From an uncultured Lachnospiraceae bacterium (GTDB taxonomy: Bacteria > Bacillota > Clostridia > Lachnospirales > Lachnospiraceae), in the NCBI GenBank assembly GCA_910587295.1, contig CAJULP010000085.1:1-42715 (forward strand): DNA of 42,715 nucleotides, given 5' to 3'. The first letter of the stretch is position 1; every line of letters begins with the position of its first letter. Below, in pieces: positions 34,667-42,715 of the stretch. A program made the position numbers and the translations under genes. Below the pieces are notes generated by a model, which was given only the letters and a program-made list of their open reading frames with translations, was not told the origin of the DNA and made no database searches.

Positions 34667-36055
34667 ATGGAAAAGACAATGGAGAAGATCGTGGCGCTGG
34701 CAAAATCAAGGGGGTTTGTATATCCGGGATCCGAGATTTACGGCGGACTGGCCAATACCTGGGATTTTGGCAACTTAGGAGTGGAACTGAAAAATAATAT
34801 CAAGAAGGCATGGTGGCAGAAATTTGTGATGGAAAGCCCTTATAATGTGGGGGTTGACTGTGCCATTTTGATGAACCCTCAGACATGGGTGGCGTCCGGG
34901 CATTTGGGGAGCTTTTCCGATCCTCTTATGGACTGCCGGGAATGCCATGAAAGGTTCCGCGCAGATAAAATCATTGAGGACTATGTGGCAGAAAAGGGGA
35001 TCACGTTAGAGTCTTCCGTTGACGGCTGGAGTCAGGAACAGATGAAGAACTTTATTGACGAAAACCAGATTCCCTGCCCTACCTGCGGCAAACATAATTT
35101 TACGGATATCCGTCAGTTCAACCTGATGTTCAAAACGTTTCAGGGGGTTACGGAGGATGCTAAAAATACTGTGTACTTAAGGCCTGAGACCGCACAGGGC
35201 ATTTTTGTAAACTTTAAGAATGTGCAGAGGACTTCCAGGAAGAAGATTCCTTTTGGCATCTGCCAGGTGGGGAAATCCTTCCGCAATGAGATCACGCCGG
35301 GAAATTTCATTTTCCGTGTAAGGGAATTTGAGCAGATGGAGATGGAGTTTTTCTGCGAGCCGGATACGGATCTTGAATGGTTTGCTTACTGGAAGCAGTA
35401 CTGTATCGACTTTTTAAAGAGCCTTGGCATGAAGGAAGAGGAGATGCGTGTCCGCGACCATGATAAGGAGGAATTATCTTTCTATTCCAAGGCGACTACG
35501 GATATTGAATTTTTGTTCCCCTTCGGCTGGGGCGAGCTTTGGGGGATTGCGGACAGAACAGATTATGACCTGACCCAGCACCAGAATGTTTCCGGACAGG
35601 ACCTGAGTTATTTTGACGACGAGAAACGTGAAAAATATATTCCTTATGTGATCGAGCCCTCCTTAGGCGTGGAGAGGCTGTTCCTTGCGGTGCTTTGCGG
35701 CGCTTATGACGAGGAAGAGCTGGAAGGGGGAGATATGCGTACCGTGCTTCATTTCCACCCGGCGCTTGCGCCTGTTAAGATCGGGGTGCTGCCGCTTTCC
35801 AAGAAGCTGAACGAGGGGGCGGAAAAGATTTTTGGAAATCTTTCCAAGAAATATAATTGTGAATTTGACGACAGGGGCAACATTGGTAAGAGATACCGCC
35901 GCCAGGATGAAATCGGCACGCCTTTCTGTGTGACCTATGATTTTGATTCTGAGACAGACGGCTGTGTGACGGTAAGGTTTAGGGATTCCATGGAACAGGA
36001 ACGGGTTGCTATTGCAGATCTGGACGCTTACTTTGCGGAAAAGCTTGCATTTTAA
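34667..36055 (+). CDS. glyQS: Glycyl-tRNA synthetase, homodimeric type
   Basis: Charges tRNA-Gly. This is the alpha2 class II enzyme as in eukaryotes and many Gram-positives, not the alpha2beta2 form. Motif 2 lies in FRNEITPGNFIFRVREFEQM and motif 3 in GVERLFLAVLCG; a cysteine pair CPTCGK and an earlier CRECHERF lie in the insertion. The C-terminal anticodon-binding domain follows (KIGVLPLSKKLNEGAEKIF). 462 residues. ATG 34667 has AAGGAG seven bases upstream; a TTG at 34661 is too close to it. No T-box leader is visible in the short gap. alaS follows 19 bases later. Confidence 0.96.
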   Translation: MEKTMEKIVALAKSRGFVYPGSEIYGGLANTWDFGNLGVELKNNIKKAWWQKFVMESPYNVGVDCAILMNPQTWVASGHLGSFSDPLMDCRECHERFRADKIIEDYVAEKGITLESSVDGWSQEQMKNFIDENQIPCPTCGKHNFTDIRQFNLMFKTFQGVTEDAKNTVYLRPETAQGIFVNFKNVQRTSRKKIPFGICQVGKSFRNEITPGNFIFRVREFEQMEMEFFCEPDTDLEWFAYWKQYCIDFLKSLGMKEEEMRVRDHDKEELSFYSKATTDIEFLFPFGWGELWGIADRTDYDLTQHQNVSGQDLSYFDDEKREKYIPYVIEPSLGVERLFLAVLCGAYDEEELEGGDMRTVLHFHPALAPVKIGVLPLSKKLNEGAEKIFGNLSKKYNCEFDDRGNIGKRYRRQDEIGTPFCVTYDFDSETDGCVTVRFRDSMEQERVAIADLDAYFAEKLAF

Positions 36056-36074
36056 GGAATGAGGAGAAATAAAG

Positions 36075-38732
36075 ATGAGACAATTCACTTCAGATGAACT
36101 ACGAAGGACCTGGAAGCAATTTTATATAGACCGGGGGCATGTGGATGTAGGGGCGGTTTCCCTGGTATCTGACGGCTCTACGGGAGTTATGTTCAATGTG
36201 GCCGGGATGCAGCCGCTGATGCCTTATCTGCTTGGACAAAAGCACCCTTTGGGAACAAGGCTTTGTAATGTGCAGGGCTGTGTGCGTACCAATGATATTG
36301 ATTCGGTAGGGGATAAGAGCCATGTCACTTTTTTTGAAATGATGGGAAGCTGGAGCCTTGGGGATTATTTCAAGGAGGAACGGTGTAAGTGGAGTTTTGA
36401 GCTTTTAACTCAGGTATTTGGTTTTGATGCGGACCATCTTGCCGCAACCGTGTTTGCGGGGGATGAAAATGCCCCAAGGGATGAGGAAGGGGCTAAGTAC
36501 CGTATCGCTTCCGGATTTAAGAAGGAAAATATTTACTATCTGCCGGCGGAGGATAACTGGTGGGGATTGGAATACGGCCCCTGCGGCCCTGACAGTGAGA
36601 TGTTTTATGTGGCGGACAGGCCGGACTGCGGGCCGGACTGCGGGCCCGGGTGTTCCTGCGGAAAGTACACGGAGCTTGGAAATGATGTTTTCATGCAGTA
36701 TGAAAAGCATCATGACGGCAGCCTTACGCCCTTAAAACAAAAAAACGTGGATACCGGATGGGGGTTGGAACGTATCCTGGCTTTCTTAAACGGAACCAGG
36801 GATGTGTATCAGATTGACTTGTTTTCTCCGGTGATTGCTTATATTGAGAAGGTTTCAGGAAAGAAATATGAGCAGGATGAAACGCTTACAAGGTCTATGA
36901 GGATCTTAGCGGATCATGTACGCACCAGCGTAATGTTAGTGGGGGATGAAGCGAAGCTTCTGCCTTCTAATGTGGGTGCGGGATATGTGCTCCGCCGTCT
37001 GATCCGGCGTGCGGTAAGGCATGGAAGGACTCTTGGCCTGCATGTGGAAAATATCATAAAGATAGCGGAAATTTTTATTGATGATGTTTACGCGCAAAGT
37101 TACCCTCTTTTGAAGGAAAACAAAGAATTTGTGGTCACGGAGCTTAAAAAGGAGATCAACCGTTTTGAAAGTACGCTGGAAAACGGCATGAAAGAGTTCC
37201 GCAAGATCATGGAACAAAAGAAAAAAGAGGGCTTAAGCGAAATTGACGGTAAGTCTGCGTTTTACCTGTACGATACCTTTGGCTTCCCTATCGAGCTGAC
37301 TGTGGAAATGGCACAGGAAGAAGGGGTCAAGGTGGATGAGGAAGGCTTTGCCGCGGCTATGGAAGAGCAGAAGCAGAAGGCAAGGGAAAACCAGAATTTC
37401 TCCGCAAAGCTTTCTGTGGAAAATTCGGGTCTTTATGACAGCCTGGATGCAGCTGTTGTCAGTGAATATGTGGGTTATGACACCTTAGAAGAAACCAGCG
37501 GCATTGTGGCAATGAATAACGGAAATGAGTGGAAGGAGTCCTTAAGCGAAGGGGAAGAAGGAACGGTCATTACCGCCAAGACGCCTTTTTATGCTACCAT
37601 GGGTGGCCAGTGCGCCGATACCGGGATCATTGTCTGTGGGGAAAGTGAATTTCAGGTAGAGGATACCGTTAAGCTTCCCGGCGACAGGATCGGACATGTG
37701 GGCAAGGTAGTAAAGGGATCATTAAAAACCGGGGATGTGGCAACGCTTAAGGTAAATGAAGCAAATCACAGTGATACCTGCAAAAACCACAGCGCAACCC
37801 ACCTTCTTCAGAAGGCGCTTCAAAGTGTTTTGGGCGGTCATGTGGAACAGGCAGGTTCTTTTGTAAACGGCGACAGGCTCCGGTTTGATTTCAGCCATTC
37901 TTCCGCCATGACGAAGGAAGAGATCTGCCGTGTTGAAAAGCTGGTCAACGAAAAGATAGGGGAATCCCTTGCCGTGGTGACGAAGGTCATGAGTATTGAG
38001 GAGGCAAAGAAGACAGGAGCCATGGCTCTCTTTGGCGAAAAATACGGCGAGACGGTGCGGGTGGTCCGGATGGGCGATTTCTCCACGGAGCTTTGCGGCG
38101 GTACGCATGTGGCAAATACGGCAGAGATCCGGTTGTTTAAGATTCTGTCCGAAAGCGGCGTTGCTGCAGGAGTGAGAAGGATTGAAGCGATTACCGGAGA
38201 CGGTGTGTTAAAATATTATGATGAACTGGAAACAAGGCTTCAGGAAGCGGCGGAAACGGTGAAGACAACGCCCTTAGAGCTTGTTCCCAGGCTTTCCCAC
38301 CTGATGGCGGAATTAAAGGCTTTACAAAGCGAAAATGAATCCTTAAAGAGCAAGGCTGCCAAAGACGCTTTAGGGAATGTGATGGATCAGGTGGTGGAAG
38401 TAAAGGGCGTGAAGCTGCTTGCCGCTAAGGTATCCGGCGTGGATATGAATGGGCTTAGAGATCTTGGCGATCAGCTGAAAGCCAAACTGCCCGAAGGAGT
38501 GGTGGTTCTGATCTCCGATGTGGAAGGCAAGGTGAACATGGTTGCCATGGCGACCGACGGGGCGATGCATAAGGGCGCCCATGCAGGGAACCTGATCAAA
38601 GGCATTGCCGCACTGGTTGGCGGCGGCGGCGGCGGAAGGCCGAATATGGCACAGGCTGGCGGTAAAAATCCTGCCGGGATTAATGATGCGATTGCAAAGG
38701 CACAGGAAGTGCTGGAGGCACAGATTGCTTAG
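36075..38732 (+). CDS. alaS: Alanyl-tRNA synthetase, uncommon subtype
   Basis: Charges tRNA-Ala and edits mischarged serine or glycine. The order is catalytic domain, tRNA recognition helices, editing domain with HSATH and CGGTH metal-site motifs, and a C-Ala domain with DHHA1-like glycine-rich end (GGGGGGRPNMAQAGG). A length of 885 residues is normal. The N-terminus (GMQPLMPYLLGQKHPLG, VGDKSHVTFFEMMGSWSLGDY) differs from the usual bacterial form (PLKPYFTG, RHHTFFEMLGNFSFGDY), and resembles a subtype I associate with candidate-phyla bacteria and some spirochaetes. A tandem 12-base duplication at 36619-36642 gives PDCG-PDCG beside the CSCGK cluster. It probably shares transcription with glyQS. 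Confidence 0.94.
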   Translation: MRQFTSDELRRTWKQFYIDRGHVDVGAVSLVSDGSTGVMFNVAGMQPLMPYLLGQKHPLGTRLCNVQGCVRTNDIDSVGDKSHVTFFEMMGSWSLGDYFKEERCKWSFELLTQVFGFDADHLAATVFAGDENAPRDEEGAKYRIASGFKKENIYYLPAEDNWWGLEYGPCGPDSEMFYVADRPDCGPDCGPGCSCGKYTELGNDVFMQYEKHHDGSLTPLKQKNVDTGWGLERILAFLNGTRDVYQIDLFSPVIAYIEKVSGKKYEQDETLTRSMRILADHVRTSVMLVGDEAKLLPSNVGAGYVLRRLIRRAVRHGRTLGLHVENIIKIAEIFIDDVYAQSYPLLKENKEFVVTELKKEINRFESTLENGMKEFRKIMEQKKKEGLSEIDGKSAFYLYDTFGFPIELTVEMAQEEGVKVDEEGFAAAMEEQKQKARENQNFSAKLSVENSGLYDSLDAAVVSEYVGYDTLEETSGIVAMNNGNEWKESLSEGEEGTVITAKTPFYATMGGQCADTGIIVCGESEFQVEDTVKLPGDRIGHVGKVVKGSLKTGDVATLKVNEANHSDTCKNHSATHLLQKALQSVLGGHVEQAGSFVNGDRLRFDFSHSSAMTKEEICRVEKLVNEKIGESLAVVTKVMSIEEAKKTGAMALFGEKYGETVRVVRMGDFSTELCGGTHVANTAEIRLFKILSESGVAAGVRRIEAITGDGVLKYYDELETRLQEAAETVKTTPLELVPRLSHLMAELKALQSENESLKSKAAKDALGNVMDQVVEVKGVKLLAAKVSGVDMNGLRDLGDQLKAKLPEGVVVLISDVEGKVNMVAMATDGAMHKGAHAGNLIKGIAALVGGGGGGRPNMAQAGGKNPAGINDAIAKAQEVLEAQIA

Positions 38733-38756
38733 CTGCCGTGGAAGTGTGGATTGGAG

Positions 38757-38800
38757 CGTCCGTCCAGATAAAATTTTATTTTATCTGGACGGACGTTTTT
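38757..38800 (+). terminator. Intrinsic terminator of the glyQS-alaS operon
   Basis: CGTCCGTCCAGATAAAA (38757-38773) pairs perfectly over 17 bases with its complement at 38779-38795, with a TTTTA loop, and is followed by TTTTT (38796-38800). It lies 24 bases after the alaS stop. It is the clearest terminator in the window and works only in the plus direction. Confidence 0.95.
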
Positions 38801-38802
38801 GC

Positions 38803-40077
38803 TTAAAATAATTCTACACGGCCAAGCAGCAGGTCTATCAGATGACAATGGAAAATTCCGTTGTCATCATAGAAGTTATGAGGAATATCCATGCGGACGA
38901 TGATTTTTTTAAAAAAGTCTTTTGTCAGTATCAAAGAAGCAAGTTCAGAGGATTCTTTTTTTTCTGTATCCATCTGGAAAGCTGACTGGATGTAGATTTT
39001 TTTATCTGCATCATTTACAATGAAGTCAATTTCCTTTTGCACATTTGCACCGCCGGTACGGTCTGTCACAACGCCGACATCAACGGAATATCCTCGATGC
39101 ACAAGTTCATTGTAGATGAGGTTTTCCATAATGTGGCCGGGGTCATATTGGCGGTAATTCAATCTGGCATTGCGCAGGCCAATATCTGTGTAGTAGTATT
39201 TATTTGGATACTTGAAATAGGTCTTTCCTTTCACATCATAGCGTTTTGCCATAGAAACAAGGAACGAATCCATGATGTGCTGTACATAGTTTGACACTAA
39301 AGTGGAATTGACTTTTTCGTTCTTTATGCTGGTCAATGCGTTGGCAATATTGGCAGGATTGGTCAGAGAACTGATTTGTGAAGCGAGGAAATCCAAAATA
39401 TCATTCAAAATATCTTCACGTTCAATGCCATTGCGCTCTACAATATCCTTTATATATAATTCGGTGTACAGAGAGGACAGATGATCTTTTTTATCCTTTT
39501 CATCTTTCAATGCCAGCAGGCGTGGCATACCGCCGTAAAGCATATAGGTATCCAGAGCCTTTCGTTCGTCACCGCCCACATGGGAGTAGAACTCTTTAAA
39601 GGACAGAGGGAATACATGAATTTGAGTAGCACGGCCACGGAACTCTGTAGCAATGTCCTTTGACAGCCCTTTGGAGTTACTGCCGGTCACATACACATCC
39701 AGATTTTTATATGCTTTGAGTTCATTGAGCATATCATAGATAGAAACCTCGATCCCGCCGTTTACCTTGTCAATAACCCTTGTGGTAAGCTGAACTTCGT
39801 CAATGAAAAGATAAAACTTCTCATCTTTCTGTTCCGTAACAAGGGTTTCGACATATTCACAAAGTGTGATTGGATTTCTGAACTTGTAATAACGTCTCTG
39901 ATCCAATTCGATTTTTATGATGTGATCTTCCTGAACGCCTTGTGAGAGAAGATACTCATAAAACAGATCAAACAGCAGTACCGACTTTCCACAGCGGCGG
40001 ATGCCGGTGATTACCTTGACCTCACTGTTCCACATATTATGAATCATGCGGTTTAAATAGAAATCTCGTTTGATCAT
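38803..40077 (-). CDS. AAA ATPase with DUF4143 domain
   Basis: 424 residues. An N-terminal P-loop ATPase of the AAA_14 type has Walker A GIRRCGKS (25-32) and Walker B FYLFIDEVQ, followed by a sensor-like VTGSNSKGL. The C-terminal DUF4143 region has a PD-(D/E)XK-like trace (KEIDFIVND, then YIQSAFQM). These ATPases are common in archaea and anaerobic bacteria; their function is mostly unknown, with proposals ranging from defence to DNA transactions. ATG 40077 sits behind GAGGTGA; a GTG at 40086 lies inside that site. The gene is flanked by plus-strand housekeeping genes and ends right beside their terminator, which suggests later insertion as a single cargo gene. Confidence 0.9.
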   Translation of the reverse strand: MIKRDFYLNRMIHNMWNSEVKVITGIRRCGKSVLLFDLFYEYLLSQGVQEDHIIKIELDQRRYYKFRNPITLCEYVETLVTEQKDEKFYLFIDEVQLTTRVIDKVNGGIEVSIYDMLNELKAYKNLDVYVTGSNSKGLSKDIATEFRGRATQIHVFPLSFKEFYSHVGGDERKALDTYMLYGGMPRLLALKDEKDKKDHLSSLYTELYIKDIVERNGIEREDILNDILDFLASQISSLTNPANIANALTSIKNEKVNSTLVSNYVQHIMDSFLVSMAKRYDVKGKTYFKYPNKYYYTDIGLRNARLNYRQYDPGHIMENLIYNELVHRGYSVDVGVVTDRTGGANVQKEIDFIVNDADKKIYIQSAFQMDTEKKESSELASLILTKDFFKKIIVRMDIPHNFYDDNGIFHCHLIDLLLGRVELF

Positions 40078-40123
40078 TAAAGTCACCTCGAACTTGCGAC
40101 ATATACGTCGCTACTTTTCGATT

Positions 40124-40152
40124 AGTGTATCACAAATTTCTTAAATTATCAA
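40124..40152 (-). promoter_or_regulatory. Promoter of the DUF4143 ATPase gene
   Basis: On the minus strand TTGATA (40152-40147) and TACACT (40129-40124) have a 17-base spacer. Between this promoter and the ATG lies a short hairpin, GCGAC (40096-40100) with GTCGC (40107-40111) around ATATAC, at the 5' end of the expected message. It may be an operator or a leader stem. Confidence 0.65.
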
Positions 40153-40253
40153 GAAAATGGCCGATATCGGCAGCGGCCGGCAGTAAATCATCCCTGTCCT
40201 TTTTTACGCATGAAAAAAATCATGAAAAATTTTAAAGAAAATACAAATTGGGA

Positions 40254-40281
40254 TTGACGGACAGGAATAATGTGGTATAAT
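40254..40281 (+). promoter_or_regulatory. Promoter of rpsU
   Basis: TTGACG (40254-40259) and TATAAT (40276-40281) with a 16-base spacer, giving a leader of about 90 bases before the rpsU ATG. The rest of the gap from 40153 is AT-rich, with two CATGAAAAA copies near 40209-40230 and nothing else I can name. Confidence 0.8.
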
Positions 40282-40376
40282 TATAGCTGTGTATATCAGT
40301 GTGCATGTTATGCATAAAAATAAACCCAATCAGTCGATGTTACGAGGAAGGGACTGAAGGGAGGTCAGGGTGTAGG

Positions 40377-40553
40377 ATGTCAAACGTAATCGTTAAAGAA
40401 AACGAGACTTTAGACAGCGCTTTACGTCGTTTTAAAAGAAGCTGTGCGAAGGCTGGTATTCAGCAGGAAATTCGTAAGAGAGAACATTATGAAAAGCCTA
40501 GCGTAAGACGTAAAAAGAAATCTGAAGCAGCAAGAAAACGTAAATACAATTAA
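40377..40553 (+). CDS. rpsU: 30S ribosomal protein S21
   Basis: 58 residues, very basic, beginning MSNVIVKENETLDSALRRFK with the S21 core and ending in a Lys/Arg tail (RRKKKSEAARKRKYN). It binds the small subunit near the anti-Shine-Dalgarno end of 16S rRNA. The frame opens upstream at 40299, but the S21 start is the ATG at 40377. A GGGAGG lies 12 bases upstream of it. It stands alone between its own promoter and its own terminator. Confidence 0.97.
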   Translation: MSNVIVKENETLDSALRRFKRSCAKAGIQQEIRKREHYEKPSVRRKKKSEAARKRKYN

Positions 40554-40567
40554 TATGCGTACATGAA

Positions 40568-40606
40568 AAAGCCCTTGATAAACATACAGGGGCTTTCTTG
40601 TTGTTT
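40568..40606 (+). terminator. Intrinsic terminator of rpsU
   Basis: AAAGCCCTTG (40568-40577) pairs with CAGGGGCTTT (40587-40596) over ten positions, one a wobble, around ATAAACATA, followed by CTTGTTGTTT. It begins 15 bases after the rpsU stop. Confidence 0.85.
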
Positions 40607-40722
40607 AGGGAAGCAGCAGTAAAAATCAATTTTCGGATTTTGAAGAAAAATGCAAATTTGCTCCGTTATATATTTTGAAAACTTTAAAACATAGTATATG
40701 ATCAAAAGGGGAGATGTTATAA

Positions 40723-41316
40723 ATGTGGGCAAAAGAATTTTTTGGAACGGATGTATATCATCTTGTTTCAGCGTTTATCATTTACAGTATCATGGGCTGG
40801 GTAGTTGAATCTATTTATATGTCATTCTGTAACAGAAAGTTGACCAACAGAGGATTTGGCTTTGGGCCGTTCTGTCCGATCTACGGGTTTGGCGGTGTGA
40901 TCGGATATCTGATCCTCCATCCCCTTGGCAGTAATCTGGTGGCGCTTTATTTTGCGGGGGCGGTACTTGCCACGGCATTTGAATATCTGGTGGGGCGGCT
41001 GATGAAAAAGTTCCTTGGCGAGGTGTGGTGGGATTATCACGAAAAGCCTTTGAACTATCAGGGGATCATTTGTATGGAGAGCACGATAGCATGGGGATTT
41101 TATGCGATCATTATCATCACCTTCCTGCATTCCCGTATTTTGGGGCTGGTAGATATGTATAACCGCCAGTGGGGGATCAGGGCCTGTACGGTGGTGTTGT
41201 TTTTGGTGACGGTAGACTATCTGATCAAATTATATAAAATATTCCATGTCAGTATCAAGGAACGGAAGGATAAGCTCATGGACGTGTATCATTCGTTCCG
41301 GGCAAGATGGTATTAA
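40723..41316 (+). CDS. Putative ABC transporter permease (CmpB-type membrane protein)
   Basis: 197 residues with about five membrane helices. It matches the putative ABC-transporter type IV (ABC_trans_CmpB) family by MGWVVESIYMSFCNRKLTNR, GFGPFCPIYGFGG and the EVWWDYHEKPLNYQG loop. Despite the family name no ATPase gene is adjacent, so a transport role is unproven. The C-terminal tail is basic and cytosolic. GGGGAGATG precedes the ATG with suitable spacing. It lies after the rpsU terminator; I could not identify a confident promoter in 40610-40722. Confidence 0.85.
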   Translation: MWAKEFFGTDVYHLVSAFIIYSIMGWVVESIYMSFCNRKLTNRGFGFGPFCPIYGFGGVIGYLILHPLGSNLVALYFAGAVLATAFEYLVGRLMKKFLGEVWWDYHEKPLNYQGIICMESTIAWGFYAIIIITFLHSRILGLVDMYNRQWGIRACTVVLFLVTVDYLIKLYKIFHVSIKERKDKLMDVYHSFRARWY

Positions 41317-41385
41317 ATAGGACTTGCATTTTAAAATCAAATAAAACATATCCATAGTAATAGAATACATAAGGGAGACAGTTAC

Positions 41386-42561
41386 GTGAAAAAATATTTT
41401 AAAATTACCCTGTGCTATGTGATATGTTTTATTTTTTTGTTCCAGGCGCCGTTTACGGCGGCAGAGGCTTTTGCCGCACCTGCGCTGGAAGCGCCCTCTT
41501 ACATACTGATGGAGGCATCTACCGGACAGATCATCTGTGAGAAGGATGCGGATTTACGAAGGAGCCCGGCCAGCATTACCAAGATCATGACATTGCTTGT
41601 GATCTTTGACCATCTGGGAACAGGCAGGATCAGGCTTGACAGTGAGGTCATGACCAGCGCCTATGCAAAGTCCATGGGCGGCTCTCAGGTATTTCTGGAA
41701 GAAGGTGAAATACAGACGTTAGAAACCATTATTAAATGTATTGCCGTTGCATCGGGTAATGACGCCAGTGTTGCCGCTGCGGAGTTTATTGCAGGGAGCG
41801 AAGAGGAGTTTGTTGCGCTGATGAACAAGCGGGCTGAGGATCTGGGACTTGCGAACACGCATTTTGAGGACTGCTGCGGGCTGACAGAGTCGGATAACCA
41901 TTATACCACAGCCAAAGACGTGGCAGTCATGTCAAGGGAGTTGATCACGAAATATCCCCAGGTGCTGGATTACACGAAGATCTGGATGGAGGATATTACC
42001 CATGAGACCAGACAGGGGAGCAGTAACTTTACCTTGTCAAGCACCAATAAGCTTCTCAAGATGTATGAATGGACTACCGGGCTTAAGACCGGTTCCACCA
42101 GCAAGGCGCTTTACTGCCTCTCCGCAACGGCAAGCAGGGACAATATTGATCTGATCGGGGTGGTGATGGGCTCTCCCAGCAATAAGACCCGGTTTCAGGA
42201 CGCCATGGCGCTGCTTGACTATGGGTACAGCGTCAGTGCGCTCTATGAGGATCCAAACAAGGAAAAACTTCCATCTTTGCCGGTAAAGGGCGGGGTGCTG
42301 GATGAAACCGCATTGATCTATAAAGAGCCTTTCCGGTACCTGGACATCAAAGGCAGCGATCTGTCCGGGATCCAAAAGACGATATCCCTGCCGGAGTTTG
42401 TGGAGGCTCCTATCAAAAGGGGAGACGCCGTGGGAGAAGCGGTATATACTATGGACGGGCAGCGTATCGGCAGTGTATCCATCCTTTCAGATATCACCAT
42501 TGATAAGGCCGGGTATAAAGATTATTTGATAAAAGTGTGGAAACTGTTTTGCGGATTTTAA
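41386..42561 (+). CDS. dacF: D-alanyl-D-alanine carboxypeptidase (DacF-type PBP)
   Basis: Trims the terminal D-alanine from peptidoglycan stem peptides outside the membrane. A signal peptide (about 1-30) is followed by the S11 peptidase domain with all three active motifs: SITK (S63, K66), SGN (S123-N125) and KTG (K234-G236). A C-terminal beta domain (from about 290) follows, and the last residues (KVWKLFCGF) may form a weak amphipathic anchor. 391 residues. The start is GTG 41386 behind GGGAGA. The dacF label is by resemblance; DacA and DacB paralogues share these motifs. Confidence 0.93.
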   Translation: MKKYFKITLCYVICFIFLFQAPFTAAEAFAAPALEAPSYILMEASTGQIICEKDADLRRSPASITKIMTLLVIFDHLGTGRIRLDSEVMTSAYAKSMGGSQVFLEEGEIQTLETIIKCIAVASGNDASVAAAEFIAGSEEEFVALMNKRAEDLGLANTHFEDCCGLTESDNHYTTAKDVAVMSRELITKYPQVLDYTKIWMEDITHETRQGSSNFTLSSTNKLLKMYEWTTGLKTGSTSKALYCLSATASRDNIDLIGVVMGSPSNKTRFQDAMALLDYGYSVSALYEDPNKEKLPSLPVKGGVLDETALIYKEPFRYLDIKGSDLSGIQKTISLPEFVEAPIKRGDAVGEAVYTMDGQRIGSVSILSDITIDKAGYKDYLIKVWKLFCGF

Positions 42562-42590
42562 ATCCTGTGGTAAGATTCTTTAGGAAAGTA

Positions 42591-42652
42591 TCAGATTCAG
42601 GGCAGACGAAAAGAGCAGCTTTATACAAAAGATAAAACTGCCCTGAATGTGA
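42591..42652 (+). terminator. Large hairpin after dacF, possible terminator
   Basis: ATTCAGGGCAG (42595-42605) pairs perfectly with CTGCCCTGAAT (42638-42648), and the pairing extends outward with one mismatch to 42591 and 42652. The 32-base loop can form a competing stem: GCAGCTTTAT against ATAAAACTGC (42632-42641) with one mismatch. The sequence after it (CTTTCC) is only weakly T-rich. A terminator, a small palindromic repeat or a switch-like structure are all possible. The remaining bases to 42715 show no complete gene. Confidence 0.5.
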
Positions 42653-42715
42653 TTCTTTCCGATTGTACCAGACTGCGGACCTTTAGCCAATATGTGTATG
42701 GAGGAAGTATTTTTC

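Noticed and set aside
38803..40077. The DUF4143 ATPase as part of a defence island
   Set aside because: It stands alone between housekeeping genes, with no nuclease, toxin or other defence gene beside it.
1..42715. CRISPR arrays, tRNA, rRNA, T-box or riboswitch leaders
   Set aside because: No regularly spaced repeats, no cloverleaf or rRNA-like stretch, and no recognisable T-box sequence ahead of glyQS or alaS were found by eye.

Overview
The window looks like chromosomal DNA of a Gram-positive anaerobe of the Clostridia, most likely a Lachnospiraceae-type gut bacterium. The indications are the era-yqzL-recO order typical of Firmicutes, strong AGGAGG-type ribosome sites, sigma-A promoters with 17-base spacers, a fused 2-hydroxyacyl-CoA dehydratase activator, DUF4317 and DUF4349 proteins, a putative ABC permease of the CmpB type, and DacF-like cell-wall maintenance. 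No rRNA, tRNA, CRISPR array or intact insertion sequence was seen. The assignment is inference from gene content, not from a marker-gene search.

Layout. 1-381 is non-coding and carries a striking 59/58-base inverted repeat. 448-3775 is a tight run aroA-hflX-rluF. After a 219-base gap with a two-turn direct repeat come a divergent ligA and a metA whose residue 111 predicts O-acetylation of homoserine. 7113-8580 is a patch of accessory debris: a Fic protein lacking the usual catalytic histidine, a shredded rtcB (RNA ligase) and a shredded Rpn/PD-(D/E)XK transposase-like gene. Beside it on the minus strand lie a 58-codon gene with a perfect ribosome site and an orphan LytTR response regulator.

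9859-19718 is a sugar-sensing and uptake locus: YesN-type response regulator, YesM-type histidine kinase, a membrane-anchored periplasmic-binding-like protein, a lipoprotein binding protein, then mglB-mglA-mglC and a small membrane protein with one InlB-type repeat. The likely logic is that the two extra binding proteins present sugar to the kinase, which, through the regulator, controls the mgl transporter. Hairpins at the mglB leader, the mglB-mglA junction and the end of mglC probably set the expression ratio.

19790-25829 holds two small genes and, on the minus strand, a coupled pair: a 1425-residue double-ASKHA dehydratase activator/DUF2229 fusion and a DUF4317 protein. 26056-28153 is a plus-strand group: a rhomboid-like membrane protein with a zinc ribbon, a sigma-70-like protein that lacks promoter-melting region 2.3/2.4 and region 4, and an unrecognised partner overlapping it by four bases. 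The sigma-like pair is the most unusual system here.

28176-38732 is housekeeping: an M16C metalloprotease, a DUF4349 lipoprotein, era, yqzL, recO, a lipoprotein, glyQS and an alaS of an uncommon subtype, closed by a perfect 17-bp intrinsic terminator. 38803-42561 has an AAA/DUF4143 ATPase on the minus strand, rpsU, a CmpB-type membrane protein and a DacF-type D,D-carboxypeptidase.
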